From: Parvibacter caecicola
GTDB lineage: Bacteria > Actinomycetota > Coriobacteriia > Coriobacteriales > Eggerthellaceae
DNA: 64,000 nt
NCBI RefSeq assembly: GCF_003725335.1
Contig: NZ_QIBY01000001.1
Span: 372,001-436,000 of the forward strand
Direction: 5' to 3'
Of the stretch, positions 46,450 to 54,552 are shown piece by piece (position 1 is the stretch's first letter; each line of letters starts with the position of its first letter). The notes under the pieces were generated by a model. The model saw only the letters and a program-made list of their open reading frames with translations, was not told where the DNA came from and ran no database searches. The position numbers and the translations under genes were made by a program.

Positions 46450-47769
46450 TCACTGAATAGCGCGGCGAAAGATGCTGACGGTTTCAACGTGGTAGGTTTG
46501 GGGGAACAGGTCCACCGGCACGGCGGAGTGCAGCTGGTAACCGCTTTTCTCCAGCAGCGCCACGTCCCGGGCCCAAGTGAAGGGGTCGCAGCTCACGTAG
46601 GCCACCTTCTGCGGGCCGGCCGCGGCGATGGAGTCCACCACCCCCGGCGCCAGGCCGGCGCGGGGCGGATCCACCACCAAGGCATCCAACTCCCCCAGCT
46701 CCGGCAGCTCGCGGGCGGTATCTCCCCCCACCACTTCCACTTCCACATCGGCCCGCTGGGCGTTGCGGCGCAAGTCCCGCACCGAACTGCCGGCCGCCTC
46801 CACCGCCACCACATCGGCCCCGGCGGCGGCCAAGGGAATGGAGAAGGTGCCGCCCCCAGCGTAGAGGTCGGCCACGTAAGTGCCCGGCTCTACTTCAAGC
46901 CCCTCCAGCACCAGCTGCACCAACCGCTCCGCCTGGGCGGTGTTCACCTGGAAAAACGACGGGGCGCTTACCAGAAAGCGGAAGTCGCCCAGCTGCTCCT
47001 CCCAGCAGCCCTTGCCGAAAAGCGCCTCCACTTTCTTCACCTTGCGAGCGGCCCCCTCATCGGCCATCACCCGCACCAAAGAGGTGGGCTTGCAGGAGCT
47101 GGCCAGCGTCTTGGAAGCCACCGCCCGCGGAAAGGCGCCGGGGGTGGTCCACAGCGCCACTTCCACGTCCTTCGTGCGCACCGAGCCGCGGACCCCCACC
47201 CGAAACAGCCCGCAGGTTTCGCTTCCCAGGGCATAGCGCAAGGCGCCGGAAAGGGCGCGGGGAAGCTTCTGCAGCGGCCGCACCGCCGCCGGACAGCACT
47301 CCACCGGGTCCAGTTGATGAGCGCCCTCCTGATAAAAGCCCAGGCTGAGCAGGCCGCGGCCATCGGTGCCGCAGCCCAGCTCAATCTTGTTGCGGTAGCC
47401 CCACTCCCGCTTCGAGGGAACTGTGGCCGCTACCAGCTGCTCGGCCCGCTCGCGGGGAAACTTCCCGTTTTTCACCAGGGCGTCCACCACGTTGGCCCGC
47501 TTCGCCTCCAGCTGAGCCCCGTAGGAAAGGATGCGCCAGGGGCAGCCGCTGCAAGCAGCCTGGCACGCGGGCCGCTGCTCCCGCAGCGGGGAGGAATCTA
47601 CAATTTGGCACACCCGAGCGCGAGCAAAGGTCTTCTTGTCTTGAACCAGCTCCACGGCCACGTTGTCGCCGGCAACGGCCCCTTCCACGAACACCGTCTT
47701 GCCCGACTTCAGCCGCCCCACAGCGGCCGAACCGTAGCTCATTCGGTCGATATGCACAATTTCAGCCAC
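46450..47769 (-). CDS. 23S rRNA (uracil-C5)-methyltransferase, RlmD/RlmCD type
   Basis: A 439-residue TrmA-family RNA m5U methyltransferase. N-terminal TRAM domain (about 1-60), Cys cluster CQAACSGCPWRIL for an iron-sulfur centre, SAM-binding VADLYAGGGTFSIPLAAAG, VDPPRAGL and the catalytic loop KVAYVSCDPFTWARD. Target U1939 and/or U747 cannot be distinguished by eye. ATG at 47769; the tRNA-Arg promoter overlaps its 5' end. Confidence 0.92.
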   Translation of the reverse strand: MAEIVHIDRMSYGSAAVGRLKSGKTVFVEGAVAGDNVAVELVQDKKTFARARVCQIVDSSPLREQRPACQAACSGCPWRILSYGAQLEAKRANVVDALVKNGKFPRERAEQLVAATVPSKREWGYRNKIELGCGTDGRGLLSLGFYQEGAHQLDPVECCPAAVRPLQKLPRALSGALRYALGSETCGLFRVGVRGSVRTKDVEVALWTTPGAFPRAVASKTLASSCKPTSLVRVMADEGAARKVKKVEALFGKGCWEEQLGDFRFLVSAPSFFQVNTAQAERLVQLVLEGLEVEPGTYVADLYAGGGTFSIPLAAAGADVVAVEAAGSSVRDLRRNAQRADVEVEVVGGDTARELPELGELDALVVDPPRAGLAPGVVDSIAAAGPQKVAYVSCDPFTWARDVALLEKSGYQLHSAVPVDLFPQTYHVETVSIFRRAIQ

Positions 47770-47788
47770 GACAGATGCCTCTCTGTAC

Positions 47789-47794
47789 TATAAT
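47789..47794 (+). promoter_or_regulatory. -10 element of tRNA-Arg promoter
   Basis: Consensus TATAAT ten bases upstream of the mature tRNA 5' end, adjacent to the start of the divergent rRNA methyltransferase gene. The -35 region is weak. Confidence 0.6.
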
Positions 47795-47803
47795 GGTCGG
47801 TAC

Positions 47804-47879
47804 GCCCTCGTAGCTCAGGGGATAGAGCGTCTGCCTCCGGAGCAGAAAGCCGCAGGTTCGAATCCTGTCGAGGGCACCA
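47804..47879 (+). tRNA. tRNA-Arg (CCG)
   Basis: 76 nt including encoded CCA. Acceptor GCCCTCG pairs with CGAGGGC; D arm GCTCAGGGGATAGAGC; anticodon stem TCTGC/GCAGA with loop CTCCGGA, anticodon CCG (reads CGG); T arm GGTTCGAATCC. Followed by a strong bidirectional terminator. Confidence 0.96.
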
Positions 47880-47910
47880 TTTTTTCTTGCTGCGCCCATT
47901 ATGGGCGAAT

Positions 47911-47944
47911 AAAAAAGAAGAACCCAACCGGGTTCTTCTTTTTT
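47911..47944. terminator. Bidirectional Rho-independent terminator between tRNA-Arg and tRNA-Glu
   Basis: A perfect 15-bp stem (AAAAAAGAAGAACCC with GGGTTCTTCTTTTTT) and a four-base loop, with A and T runs at either end, serves both convergent tRNA genes. Confidence 0.9.
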
Positions 47945-47951
47945 ATTCATA

Positions 47952-48026
47952 TGGTGCCCCCAACGGGAATCGAACCCGTGTCTCAGCCTTGAAAGGGCCG
48001 CGTCCTGACCTCTAGACTATGGGGAC
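47952..48026 (-). tRNA. tRNA-Glu (TTC)
   Basis: 75 nt including CCA on the minus strand. Acceptor GTCCCCA pairs with TGGGGGC; anticodon loop CTTTCAA, anticodon TTC (reads GAA/GAG); T loop GGTTCGATTCC. Convergent with tRNA-Arg. Confidence 0.96.
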
Positions 48027-48130
48027 ACATGGCTGTCCTTAAGACAGCTGGTCTATTTTTGCAGATATCAAACACCAATGCAAGAAGAATTTCCCCCGTC
48101 GGCGAAATGAACCAGGGAAGCAACGGGGGC

Positions 48131-48463
48131 CTAATCGAGGTAATCTTCCTCTTCGCCGCTCATCAGGCAGTTCAGGTAATCCTCAAGCTCTTCGCGCACC
48201 GCGCCGCCGTCCCGCAGCACCACTTCAATCTGCCCATCGGACAAATCCTGCGACAGCTCGTCGTCAATCCCCGCCGCAATGAGTGCGTCTAGCCCCAGCG
48301 CCTTAAGAATGCCGGCCGCTTTCTGGGGGGTGTTGTCAAAAACGGGCAGGTTCCGGCAATCGGTCACAATGCCCTTGTCCACGGTGTAGCAGACGAAGCT
48401 GGAGCAATGGCCGGGTTTGGAGGAAACCACTCCCCCGCCTTCGCATGCAACAGCTATCTTCAT
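48131..48463 (-). CDS. NifX/NifB-like dinitrogenase cofactor-family protein
   Basis: A 110-residue protein with the NifX/DUF134-like pattern: MKIAVACEGGGVVSSKPGHC at the N-terminus, FVCYTVDKGIVTD, VFDNTPQKAAGILKALGLDA and LIAAGIDDELSQDLSDGQIE. This ribonuclease-H-like fold binds FeMo-cofactor precursors in diazotrophs, but most members, as here, are in organisms without nif genes and of unknown role. An acidic tail (SGEEEDYLD) ends it. Upstream of tRNA-Glu and downstream of a glycosyltransferase gene. Confidence 0.8.
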   Translation of the reverse strand: MKIAVACEGGGVVSSKPGHCSSFVCYTVDKGIVTDCRNLPVFDNTPQKAAGILKALGLDALIAAGIDDELSQDLSDGQIEVVLRDGGAVREELEDYLNCLMSGEEEDYLD

Positions 48464-48601
48464 TCACACCTTCTTTCTCCAGCGTAAAACCTTAGCGGTT
48501 GCGTCAGCGGTTTGCGGCGAGGGGGCGGTGAGCGGGGCGAGGGAACGCAACGAAAGGCGCCCAAGGGGCTATAGCTGCCCGCGGGCCAGCGACGGCGCGG
48601 C

Positions 48602-50023
48602 CTAGCGCACGTGAGCCGGCTTATGGCCCCAATAGAAATGCAAGAAATGGCGCACGCCGGTACGGGTGGGCAGCTCCACGGCCGGATCGGCCAGCTGAAG
48701 GGTGCGCCGCGCAATATCCTTTGCCGCATCGGGGTGCCGCAGAAGCGAGGCGTTGATGAGAGCCGCCTGAATGGAGCCGGGATTGTCCTGGATGCTGCGC
48801 AGCGTGTCAAACAGCTCGCGGGCGGTGGTGGCGGAAAACGCCGCTCCCACGCCGGTAAGCATGCGCAAGTTGGCCTTCTCCTGCCCATAAGCGCGCCCCA
48901 GTAAAATCATGGGCACGTGAGCGTTCAAGCACTCGGTGGTGATCAGGCCACCCGATTTGCAAATGACCAGATCGCAGGCGGCCATTAACTCGGGCATCTT
49001 GTCCACATAACCCAGCACCGTAAGATTGTCGATGGAATATTCCTCCGCCAAATCTTCCACATGGCGGGTGTAGTCGGGGGAATCGCCGGTGATGATGACG
49101 AAGTGGAAGCCCTCCAAACTGTGCAGATGGGGAATCAGCTCGTCCATGGAAGCGCGGAAGTGCTGGTAGGGTTTGGGCAGCCGGGCGCCCGCCAGCGCCA
49201 GCACCACCCGCCTGTCCTGGGGAAGCCCGAACTCCTCCCGCGTCTTCTCGCGGTCGTGGGCCGCGCCGAAGGTGGGGCGGGTGGGCAGGCCGGTGATGGC
49301 GATACGCCGCTCTTCCACTTTGCGCGCCCGCAGCGTTTCGGCCATGGCCTCATTGGCCACGCAGAACACATCGCTGTAGAGATGGGGCCACAGCCCCTCG
49401 GTTTCGTAATCGGTGGGCACGCTTACCAAGGGAAACTTCTGTCCCGTGAGCATACGGGCGGAAACCACCGTGTTGGCGGCCGTGATGTGGGTGGCCACCA
49501 CCGCCAGCGGCTTCACCCGGGCCACGTACTGGGTGAACTTGGGGAAGTTCACGCGGCCCCAGATGGTGCCCCCGCCCCACAAGAGGCGGCCGGTAAGCAC
49601 GTAGCGCCAGGTGAGGTCATAGAAGGGGCGGGTGGCCCCGATGAACAGCGACGCGGTTTTGTCGCCGTCGAACACCACGCGGCCGAACTCCAGGATGTCC
49701 AGCACCTCCACCTTGAAGTCCCGCGGGATATGGGGGTAGCGCTCGAAGAAGCCTGGCTCTTCCCGCAGGGCCCCCAGCGCTTCGGCGATGGCGTTGGCGG
49801 CGCTGCGATGGCCCGAGCCCACCGAGGCGTGCACCACCAAGATGGTCTTGCCCGGTTCCACCGGCGCCTCCAGGGCAACCGAGGGGGCCGGCTGCGCGTC
49901 CGCACCGCCCTCCTCCCCCGCCGCCACGAGGCGCGCCTCCAGCACCAAGGGCTCTTCGCACGCCGCCTGGTGGCCCGAAGGCTCCGGCGCGGGGCTGCTC
50001 GTGTTCTGTGCGATTTCTTCCAT
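48602..50023 (-). CDS. Glycolipid glycosyltransferase, MGDG synthase/UgtP family (GT28)
   Basis: A 473-residue GT-B enzyme. After a Pro/Ala/Glu-rich N-terminus, the MGDG-synthase domain starts TILVVHASVGSGHRSAANAI; the C-terminal donor-binding lobe has VVLALAGARLPKPYQHF, FVIITGDSPDYTRHVEDL and CDLVICKSGGLITTECLNAH with GRAYGQEKAN. It should transfer a hexose to diacylglycerol to make membrane glycolipid. Divergent from the GT2 gene; envelope biogenesis context is shared. Confidence 0.9.
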   Translation of the reverse strand: MEEIAQNTSSPAPEPSGHQAACEEPLVLEARLVAAGEEGGADAQPAPSVALEAPVEPGKTILVVHASVGSGHRSAANAIAEALGALREEPGFFERYPHIPRDFKVEVLDILEFGRVVFDGDKTASLFIGATRPFYDLTWRYVLTGRLLWGGGTIWGRVNFPKFTQYVARVKPLAVVATHITAANTVVSARMLTGQKFPLVSVPTDYETEGLWPHLYSDVFCVANEAMAETLRARKVEERRIAITGLPTRPTFGAAHDREKTREEFGLPQDRRVVLALAGARLPKPYQHFRASMDELIPHLHSLEGFHFVIITGDSPDYTRHVEDLAEEYSIDNLTVLGYVDKMPELMAACDLVICKSGGLITTECLNAHVPMILLGRAYGQEKANLRMLTGVGAAFSATTARELFDTLRSIQDNPGSIQAALINASLLRHPDAAKDIARRTLQLADPAVELPTRTGVRHFLHFYWGHKPAHVR

Positions 50024-50159
50024 GGGGAAATCTTACCCGAAGCGCGGGCGCGGGGCCACATCAACATATTTATCCCGCGAAACCGCCCCCTCGCCGCCGC
50101 TTCCTCAACACCGGATTACATGATTGCCCCGCCCGCCCGGCATCCCGGCCGGCTTCCCC

Positions 50160-50165
50160 TATAAT
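50160..50165 (+). promoter_or_regulatory. -10 element for the GT2 gene
   Basis: TATAAT 39 bp upstream of the GTG start; no good -35 match. Confidence 0.5.
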
Positions 50166-50204
50166 TACCGGTTCGAGAAGATGCTGCACAGGAAGGAGCC
50201 TTTG

Positions 50205-51209
50205 GTGTCGAAAGCCATCGGACAGGCGCCCGCGGACAACGCCCCCCGCATTGAGGAAGTGCTCAAAGGCCAGGACGTGGCCGTTCTCATTCCCTGTTAC
50301 AACGAAGAAATCACCATTGCCAAAGTGGTGGCCGATTTCCGCGCTGTGCTGCCGCTGGCGCGGATTTACGTGTACGACAACAACTCTTCCGACGACACCG
50401 CCCGCTTGGCGGCGGAAGCGGGGGCCATCGTGGCCCATGAGCCGCGCCAGGGCAAGGGCAACGTGGTGCGCCAGATGTTCCGCGAAATCGAGGCCCGCTA
50501 CTACCTCATGGTGGACGGCGACGACACCTACCCAGCCGAAAGCGCGCCGGAGCTTTTGCGTCCTTTGGCCCAAGACGAGGCGGACATGACGGTGGGCGAC
50601 CGCATCTCCAACGGCAGCTACCAGAAAGAGAACGAGCGTCCCTTCCACGGTTTCGGCAACAACCTGGTGCGCTGGATGATCCGCCGCATGTACGGCTACG
50701 GTTTCGAAGACGTGATGACCGGCTACCGGGCCATGAACCGCGCCTTCGTGAAAACCGTGCCCATCGTGAGCGAGGGCTTCCAAATTGAAACGGAAATCTC
50801 CATCCACGCGGTGGACAAGCGCTGGCGGGTGTGCGACGTGCCCATCGCCTACCGCGATCGCCCCGAGGGCTCGCAGTCGAAACTTTCCACCGTGGGAGAC
50901 GGCATTTTGGTGCTGCGGGCCATCGCCAGCCTGTTCAAAGACTACAAGCCCCTAGCTTTCTTCGGCCTTTTGGCGCTGCTGTTCGTGGTGCTGGGGCTAG
51001 TGGCGGGCGTGCCGGTCATCGCCGAGTACTTCGATACCGGACGAGTGGAACGGCTGCCTTCCGCCGTGCTGGCCGTGGCCTTCGTGCTGTGCGGGGCCCT
51101 CTCCTTCACCGCGGGGCTCATATTGGACACCGTAGCCAAGAGCACGCGAAAGTTGTGGGAACTGAACGTGTACGCCGCCTACGAAACCGAGCGGCTGCTG
51201 GAGCGCTAG
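50205..51209 (+). CDS. Family 2 glycosyltransferase, DPM1/GtrB type
   Basis: Probable polyprenyl-phosphate sugar transferase of 334 residues. GT-A domain: VAVLIPCYNEEITIAKVVAD, YVYDNNSSDDTARLAAEAGA, GKGNVVRQMF, and the metal motif MVDGDDTYPAE. The C-terminus has two membrane helices (AFFGLLALLFVVLGLVAGVP and LAVAFVLCGALSFTAGLILD). GTG start at 50205 is six bases after AAGGAG and 40 bp after TATAAT; an ATG at 50181 would be almost at the transcription start. A GtrA flippase-like gene lies just downstream in convergent orientation, a natural partner. Confidence 0.92.
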   Translation: MSKAIGQAPADNAPRIEEVLKGQDVAVLIPCYNEEITIAKVVADFRAVLPLARIYVYDNNSSDDTARLAAEAGAIVAHEPRQGKGNVVRQMFREIEARYYLMVDGDDTYPAESAPELLRPLAQDEADMTVGDRISNGSYQKENERPFHGFGNNLVRWMIRRMYGYGFEDVMTGYRAMNRAFVKTVPIVSEGFQIETEISIHAVDKRWRVCDVPIAYRDRPEGSQSKLSTVGDGILVLRAIASLFKDYKPLAFFGLLALLFVVLGLVAGVPVIAEYFDTGRVERLPSAVLAVAFVLCGALSFTAGLILDTVAKSTRKLWELNVYAAYETERLLER

Positions 51210-51210
51210 A

Positions 51211-51306
51211 AGTGAGACAGAGGGACAACCCTAATGTCTCATTGGCCCTGCGTCAATCCCGGCGCCTGCCGGCAATGAGACATTAGGGTTGTCCCTCTGT
51301 CTCACT
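51211..51306. repeat. Inverted repeat with 34-bp arms, REP/REPIN-like
   Basis: Arms 51211-51244 and 51273-51306 are perfect reverse complements, separated by 28 bp. Each arm begins AGTGAGACAGAGGGACAACC and contains CCTAATGTCTCAT. It starts one base after the GT2 stop and its right arm holds the last seven codons and the stop of gtrA. It may act as a two-way terminator. The GTGA...GGGAC head and equal arm length recall the palindrome at 19488-19555. Confidence 0.9.
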
Positions 51307-51714
51307 GCCCTGCTCGGCCGGCCCCTGGGCCCCCGCGTCTAGGAACACTTTGCGGGTTACGAAGTTATACACCGCCACCAGGAAGGTGACGGCGATTTTG
51401 GTGATGCGGTAATCGATGGAGGCCAAATCGGTGCCCAGCCACATGAGGACGTCGTTCAGAAGAAGCCCCACCACCGACAGCACCACGAATAAGGCGAACT
51501 CGCGGCGGCGGGTGAGCCCTTCGCGATGGCGGAACACGTAGCGCATCGAGGCCAGGTAGTTGAACACCACCGAAACCACGAACGAGACAGTGGCGCTTAT
51601 CAGGTAATCCACCGAGAACGCCTCGGTGAGCAGCACCATGAGGCCGTAATCGATGAAGAAGGCCAGCACTCCCACCACGCCGAACTTCAGCAGCTGTTCA
51701 ATCAGTCTCTTCAC
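51283..51714 (-). CDS. GtrA-family membrane protein
   Basis: A 143-residue protein with four membrane helices (LLKFGVVGVLAFFIDYGLMV, ISATVSFVVSVVFNYLASM, FALFVVLSVVGLLLNDVLMW, IAVTFLVAVYNFVTRKVFL). GtrA proteins assist the translocation of polyprenyl-linked sugars, matching the convergent GT2 gene. GTG start at 51714. Its C-terminal SETEGQP and stop codon are encoded by the right arm of the inverted repeat at 51211-51306, so the ancestral C-terminus has probably been replaced by repeat insertion. Confidence 0.92.
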   Translation of the reverse strand: MKRLIEQLLKFGVVGVLAFFIDYGLMVLLTEAFSVDYLISATVSFVVSVVFNYLASMRYVFRHREGLTRRREFALFVVLSVVGLLLNDVLMWLGTDLASIDYRITKIAVTFLVAVYNFVTRKVFLDAGAQGPAEQGSETEGQP

Positions 51715-51814
51715 GGGGCCCTTTCCAAAAGCGCCGGCGCCCGGCCGGCCTCAGACAAAAGTAACGGGGCGAGGGATGCACCCCCGCCCCGCGAAAAACG
51801 AACGCTCGATGGCC

Positions 51815-52165
51815 TTAGGCCTGCTTGGCAACTTCCACCAGGGCGGCGAAAGCGGCCGGGTCGTTCACGGCCATGTCGGCCAGCACCTTGCGGTCCAGCT
51901 GCACGCCGGCCTTCTTCAGGCCGTTCATGAACACGCTGTAGGACAGGCCGTTGATGCGGGCGGCAGCGTTGATGCGGGTGATCCACAGGCGACGGATCTC
52001 GCGCTTCTTGTTGCGGCGGTCGCGGTAGGCGTACTGAAGCGAATGCTGCACCTGCTCTTTCGCGGCACGGTAAGAACGGGACTTTGCGCCGTAGTAACCC
52101 TTGGCACGGGAAAGGACGGTGCGGCGCTTCTTGTGAGCGTTAAGGGCGCGCTTTACACGAGGCAT
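51815..52165 (-). CDS. rplT: 50S ribosomal protein L20
   Basis: A 116-residue rRNA-binding assembly protein: [20 protein letters not shown] at the start, then [19 protein letters not shown] and [20 protein letters not shown]. Last gene of infC-rpmI-rplT. L20 often represses this operon by binding the leader. Confidence 0.98.
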   Translation of the reverse strand: MPRVKRALNAHKKRRTVLSRAKGYYGAKSRSYRAAKEQVQHSLQYAYRDRRNKKREIRRLWITRINAAARINGLSYSVFMNGLKKAGVQLDRKVLADMAVNDPAAFAALVEVAKQA

Positions 52166-52187
52166 AATCTATCACTCCTATAAGGGC

Positions 52188-52385
52188 CTAGCGAAGGCCA
52201 AGGTTACGGGCAACAACTTTCTTATCGGCTTCGGCAATCTCCGTCTCGTGGCGGAAGTTGCGCTTGCGCTTAGGGCTCTTCTTGGTGAGGATGTGGCTCT
52301 TGTAGGCCTTGGCGCGCATGATTTTGCCGGAACCGGTAACCCGGAAACGCTTGGCGCTGCCGCGGTGCGTCTTCATCTTAGGCAT
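52188..52385 (-). CDS. rpmI: 50S ribosomal protein L35
   Basis: 65 residues, [20 protein letters not shown] at the start. ATG at 52385 overlaps the infC stop by 8 bp (ATGCCTAA), so translation is coupled to infC; the longer upstream reading is infC's shadow. Confidence 0.97.
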   Translation of the reverse strand: MPKMKTHRGSAKRFRVTGSGKIMRAKAYKSHILTKKSPKRKRNFRHETEIAEADKKVVARNLGLR

Positions 52386-52950
52386 CTTGCTGGTCCTTTC
52401 CTTCGTCTTTCTTGGAATCCTTCTTTTTCTTCGCCGCAGCGGGCAGCGGAGCAATGAGCATGTGCATGTTGCGCCCCTCCATCTTCGGGGCGTTCTCGAT
52501 AACCGCAACGTCCTTCAGATCGTCGGCCAGGCGCTCCAGAATGGAAAGGCCCTGGTCGGGGTGGGCCATTTCACGACCGCGGAACATGATGGTAATCTTC
52601 ACCTTGTTCCCCGCCTCCAGGAAGCGCAGCACATGCTTCTTCTTGGTGGTGTAGTCGCCCACGTCGATTTTGGGACGGAACTTCATCTCTTTGATTTCGA
52701 TCTTGCTCTGGTTCTTGCGAGCCTGCTTGGCCTTGATGGCCTGATCGTACTTGAACTTCCCGTAGTCCATGATGCGGCATACGGGCGGCGTTGCGTTGGG
52801 GGCGATTTCCACCAGATCGTAACCGGCCTCCTCAGCGATGCGCTTGGCCTGGGCGGTGGAGAACACTCCCATCTGGTTGCCCTCGAAGTCGATCAGACGG
52901 CATTCGCGAACCGTGATCTCGTCGTTGAGCCTGGGCTCTTGAGCGGCTAT
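52378..52950 (-). CDS. infC: Translation initiation factor IF-3, probable AUA start
   Basis: IF-3 checks the start codon and keeps ribosomal subunits apart. 190 residues: [60 protein letters not shown] and the C-domain [20 protein letters not shown]. The perfect Shine-Dalgarno AAGGAGG (52959-52965) lies eight bases before an ATA codon at 52948-52950, the only well-spaced codon; the GTG at 52957-52959 overlaps the Shine-Dalgarno sequence. Rare start codons (AUU, AUA and similar) are the known means by which IF-3 represses its own synthesis. A Lys-rich tail ends the protein. No ATG exists in this region. Confidence 0.93.
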   Translation of the reverse strand: MAAQEPRLNDEITVRECRLIDFEGNQMGVFSTAQAKRIAEEAGYDLVEIAPNATPPVCRIMDYGKFKYDQAIKAKQARKNQSKIEIKEMKFRPKIDVGDYTTKKKHVLRFLEAGNKVKITIMFRGREMAHPDQGLSILERLADDLKDVAVIENAPKMEGRNMHMLIAPLPAAAKKKKDSKKDEGKDQQDA

Positions 52951-52985
52951 TGCGCTCACCTCCTTCTTGCGCCGTGGCCGGCGCA

Positions 52986-53023
52986 CTAAAAAACCCGTTG
53001 CGCCACAACAGCACAACGGGTTT
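52986..53023 (-). terminator. Leader terminator/attenuator upstream of infC
   Basis: On the minus strand AAACCCGTTG and CAACGGGTTT form a ten-base stem with a 13-base loop, followed by TTTAG, so the U-run reads CGGGTTTTTTAG. It stands between the promoter and the infC start (36 bp away), the position of regulated leader terminators in infC-rpmI-rplT operons of Gram-positives. Confidence 0.7.
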
Positions 53024-53117
53024 GCACAGTTTAAACCTTATGCAAAGGACCCATCAGCTGCCGAACAGGCGCCGAAACAGGTGGAAGCTTTCGCCTCACT
53101 TGAATAACAGCCTTTGC

Positions 53118-53146
53118 ATAATAGGGCAACCAGAGGCCCCGCGCAA
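53118..53146 (-). promoter_or_regulatory. Promoter of infC-rpmI-rplT
   Basis: TTGCGC (53141-53146) and TATTAT (53118-53123) separated by 17 bases. It implies a 5' leader of about 160 nt, containing the attenuator-like hairpin. Confidence 0.6.
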
Positions 53147-53161
53147 GGGGATTAGGCAAAT

Positions 53162-54496
53162 TTACTCAGTTGCCTCGCCCTCGGCCGGCGGCTCTTCGGC
53201 GGTAACCGGCGCTTGGGCCGCCGGAGAATCCAGGTACACGTACACCGTACGCACCGTATCGGCCAAATTGCCGGTGGCGTTAGCGGTGTTGTAGTCGTAG
53301 GAAAGGATGGCCGACCACACGCAGTCCTGATCCCCCACCGTCACGCTGCCGCCGAAGGAGCAGTACTCGCGGGTGAGGGTGGCGCCGTCGGGGCCGTAGG
53401 TGGAATACACCGAGCTGTCCTCCGGCAGCACCGCCGCGCCGTCTTCCACGTTCGCCCCGGCCTCTTGCAGGGTGCGCTCCACCAGGTGCTCCGACTGCAC
53501 CGCGTCGGCGAAGCTCAGCGATCCGTAGCCCAGGGAAGAGGTGGAAGCGGAATAGCCCGCCTGCACCACGGCGCCGTTGCTGTCCAGGCCCAGGTAAACC
53601 GTGGGCACGCCGATGCGGGCGTCGGCCGGTTCGTCGTTCAAGGACAGGCGCACCTCTTTCACGATGGCGCTGCCTTCTTGGCTCACTTCCCGCTCCATGG
53701 CCACCGTGGCACCGCGGCCCACCAGCTGAGCGGCCTCTTCGGAGGTTTTGCCCAGAAGCGAGGCCAGGTCGGGCACGGTGGTGGTTTTCTCAGCCGCAGA
53801 GGCGTCGGTGGCGGTAGAGCTGTCGATGGCGGTGACGTCCTGATTGTCCTGGGACACCTGGGCCTTCTCTACCGCGCTGTCCCCCACGGCGGTCACCAGC
53901 TGCGAAACGAAGTACACGCCGGCGCCCGCCAGCAAAATGAGCAGGATCACCACAACCGTGAGGATACGGCGGGTGCGTCGCGACTTCTTCATGTAAGCGG
54001 GGATGGCATCGCGCTGCTGCTGCTTGAGGGCCTTCTTCTGGGCCCGCGTCAGCTTCTCAGGGTCGGCCGACAGCTCGCGCCCTTCGTCGGTGGCGGTGAG
54101 AGTGGCCAAGGTTACCGGCGGAAAATCGCCGGTGTCCTCCCGGGCCTCTTCCGCCTCGTCCCCGTCATTGTCAAAATCCACCGGGACAGCGGCGTGGCGG
54201 GCATGGCGGCCACGGGGCCGCGGCTCCTCCTCGCCCCCGTCGGCGGCGGCGAAGGCTTCGGTGAGGCCCATCGGGCTGCCCTCTTCCTCGTCGCCCCCGT
54301 GCTGACGGGCATCCACCGGCGCGAACGCCTGGGTAAGCCCCATGGGGCTGCCCTCTTCCTCGGCGGCGTGGCCGTGATGGCGCGCACCGGCCGCGGCGCT
54401 GTCCGCCACGGGCGCGAACGCCTCGGTAAGGCCCATGGGGGCCTCTCGCTCTTCGCGCGTGTTCTTGTTTTCCCCAGAAGGATTGCCGGAAACCAT
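53162..54496 (-). CDS. Single-pass membrane protein with triplicated MGLTEAFA motif and PASTA-like domain
   Basis: A 444-residue protein of unknown function. The cytosolic N-terminus has three copies of a short motif, PMGLTEAFAPV, PMGLTQAFAPV and PMGLTEAFAAA, starting at residues 20, 51 and 75, separated by acidic/His-rich spacers. A basic stretch precedes one membrane helix at about 178-199 (RILTVVVILLILLAGAGVYF). Outside, TTTVPDLASLLGKTSEEAAQ resembles the start of a PASTA repeat. Start at 54496 has AAGGGG eight bases upstream. Probably envelope or division linked; the repeated motif looks like a docking site, perhaps phosphorylated. Confidence 0.7.
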   Translation of the reverse strand: MVSGNPSGENKNTREEREAPMGLTEAFAPVADSAAAGARHHGHAAEEEGSPMGLTQAFAPVDARQHGGDEEEGSPMGLTEAFAAADGGEEEPRPRGRHARHAAVPVDFDNDGDEAEEAREDTGDFPPVTLATLTATDEGRELSADPEKLTRAQKKALKQQQRDAIPAYMKKSRRTRRILTVVVILLILLAGAGVYFVSQLVTAVGDSAVEKAQVSQDNQDVTAIDSSTATDASAAEKTTTVPDLASLLGKTSEEAAQLVGRGATVAMEREVSQEGSAIVKEVRLSLNDEPADARIGVPTVYLGLDSNGAVVQAGYSASTSSLGYGSLSFADAVQSEHLVERTLQEAGANVEDGAAVLPEDSSVYSTYGPDGATLTREYCSFGGSVTVGDQDCVWSAILSYDYNTANATGNLADTVRTVYVYLDSPAAQAPVTAEEPPAEGEATE

Positions 54497-54552
54497 TGCA
54501 TTCCCCTTTTTCATTGCACGGCCGCCTTGGCGCGACGGCCGCCCCTTTGCAT

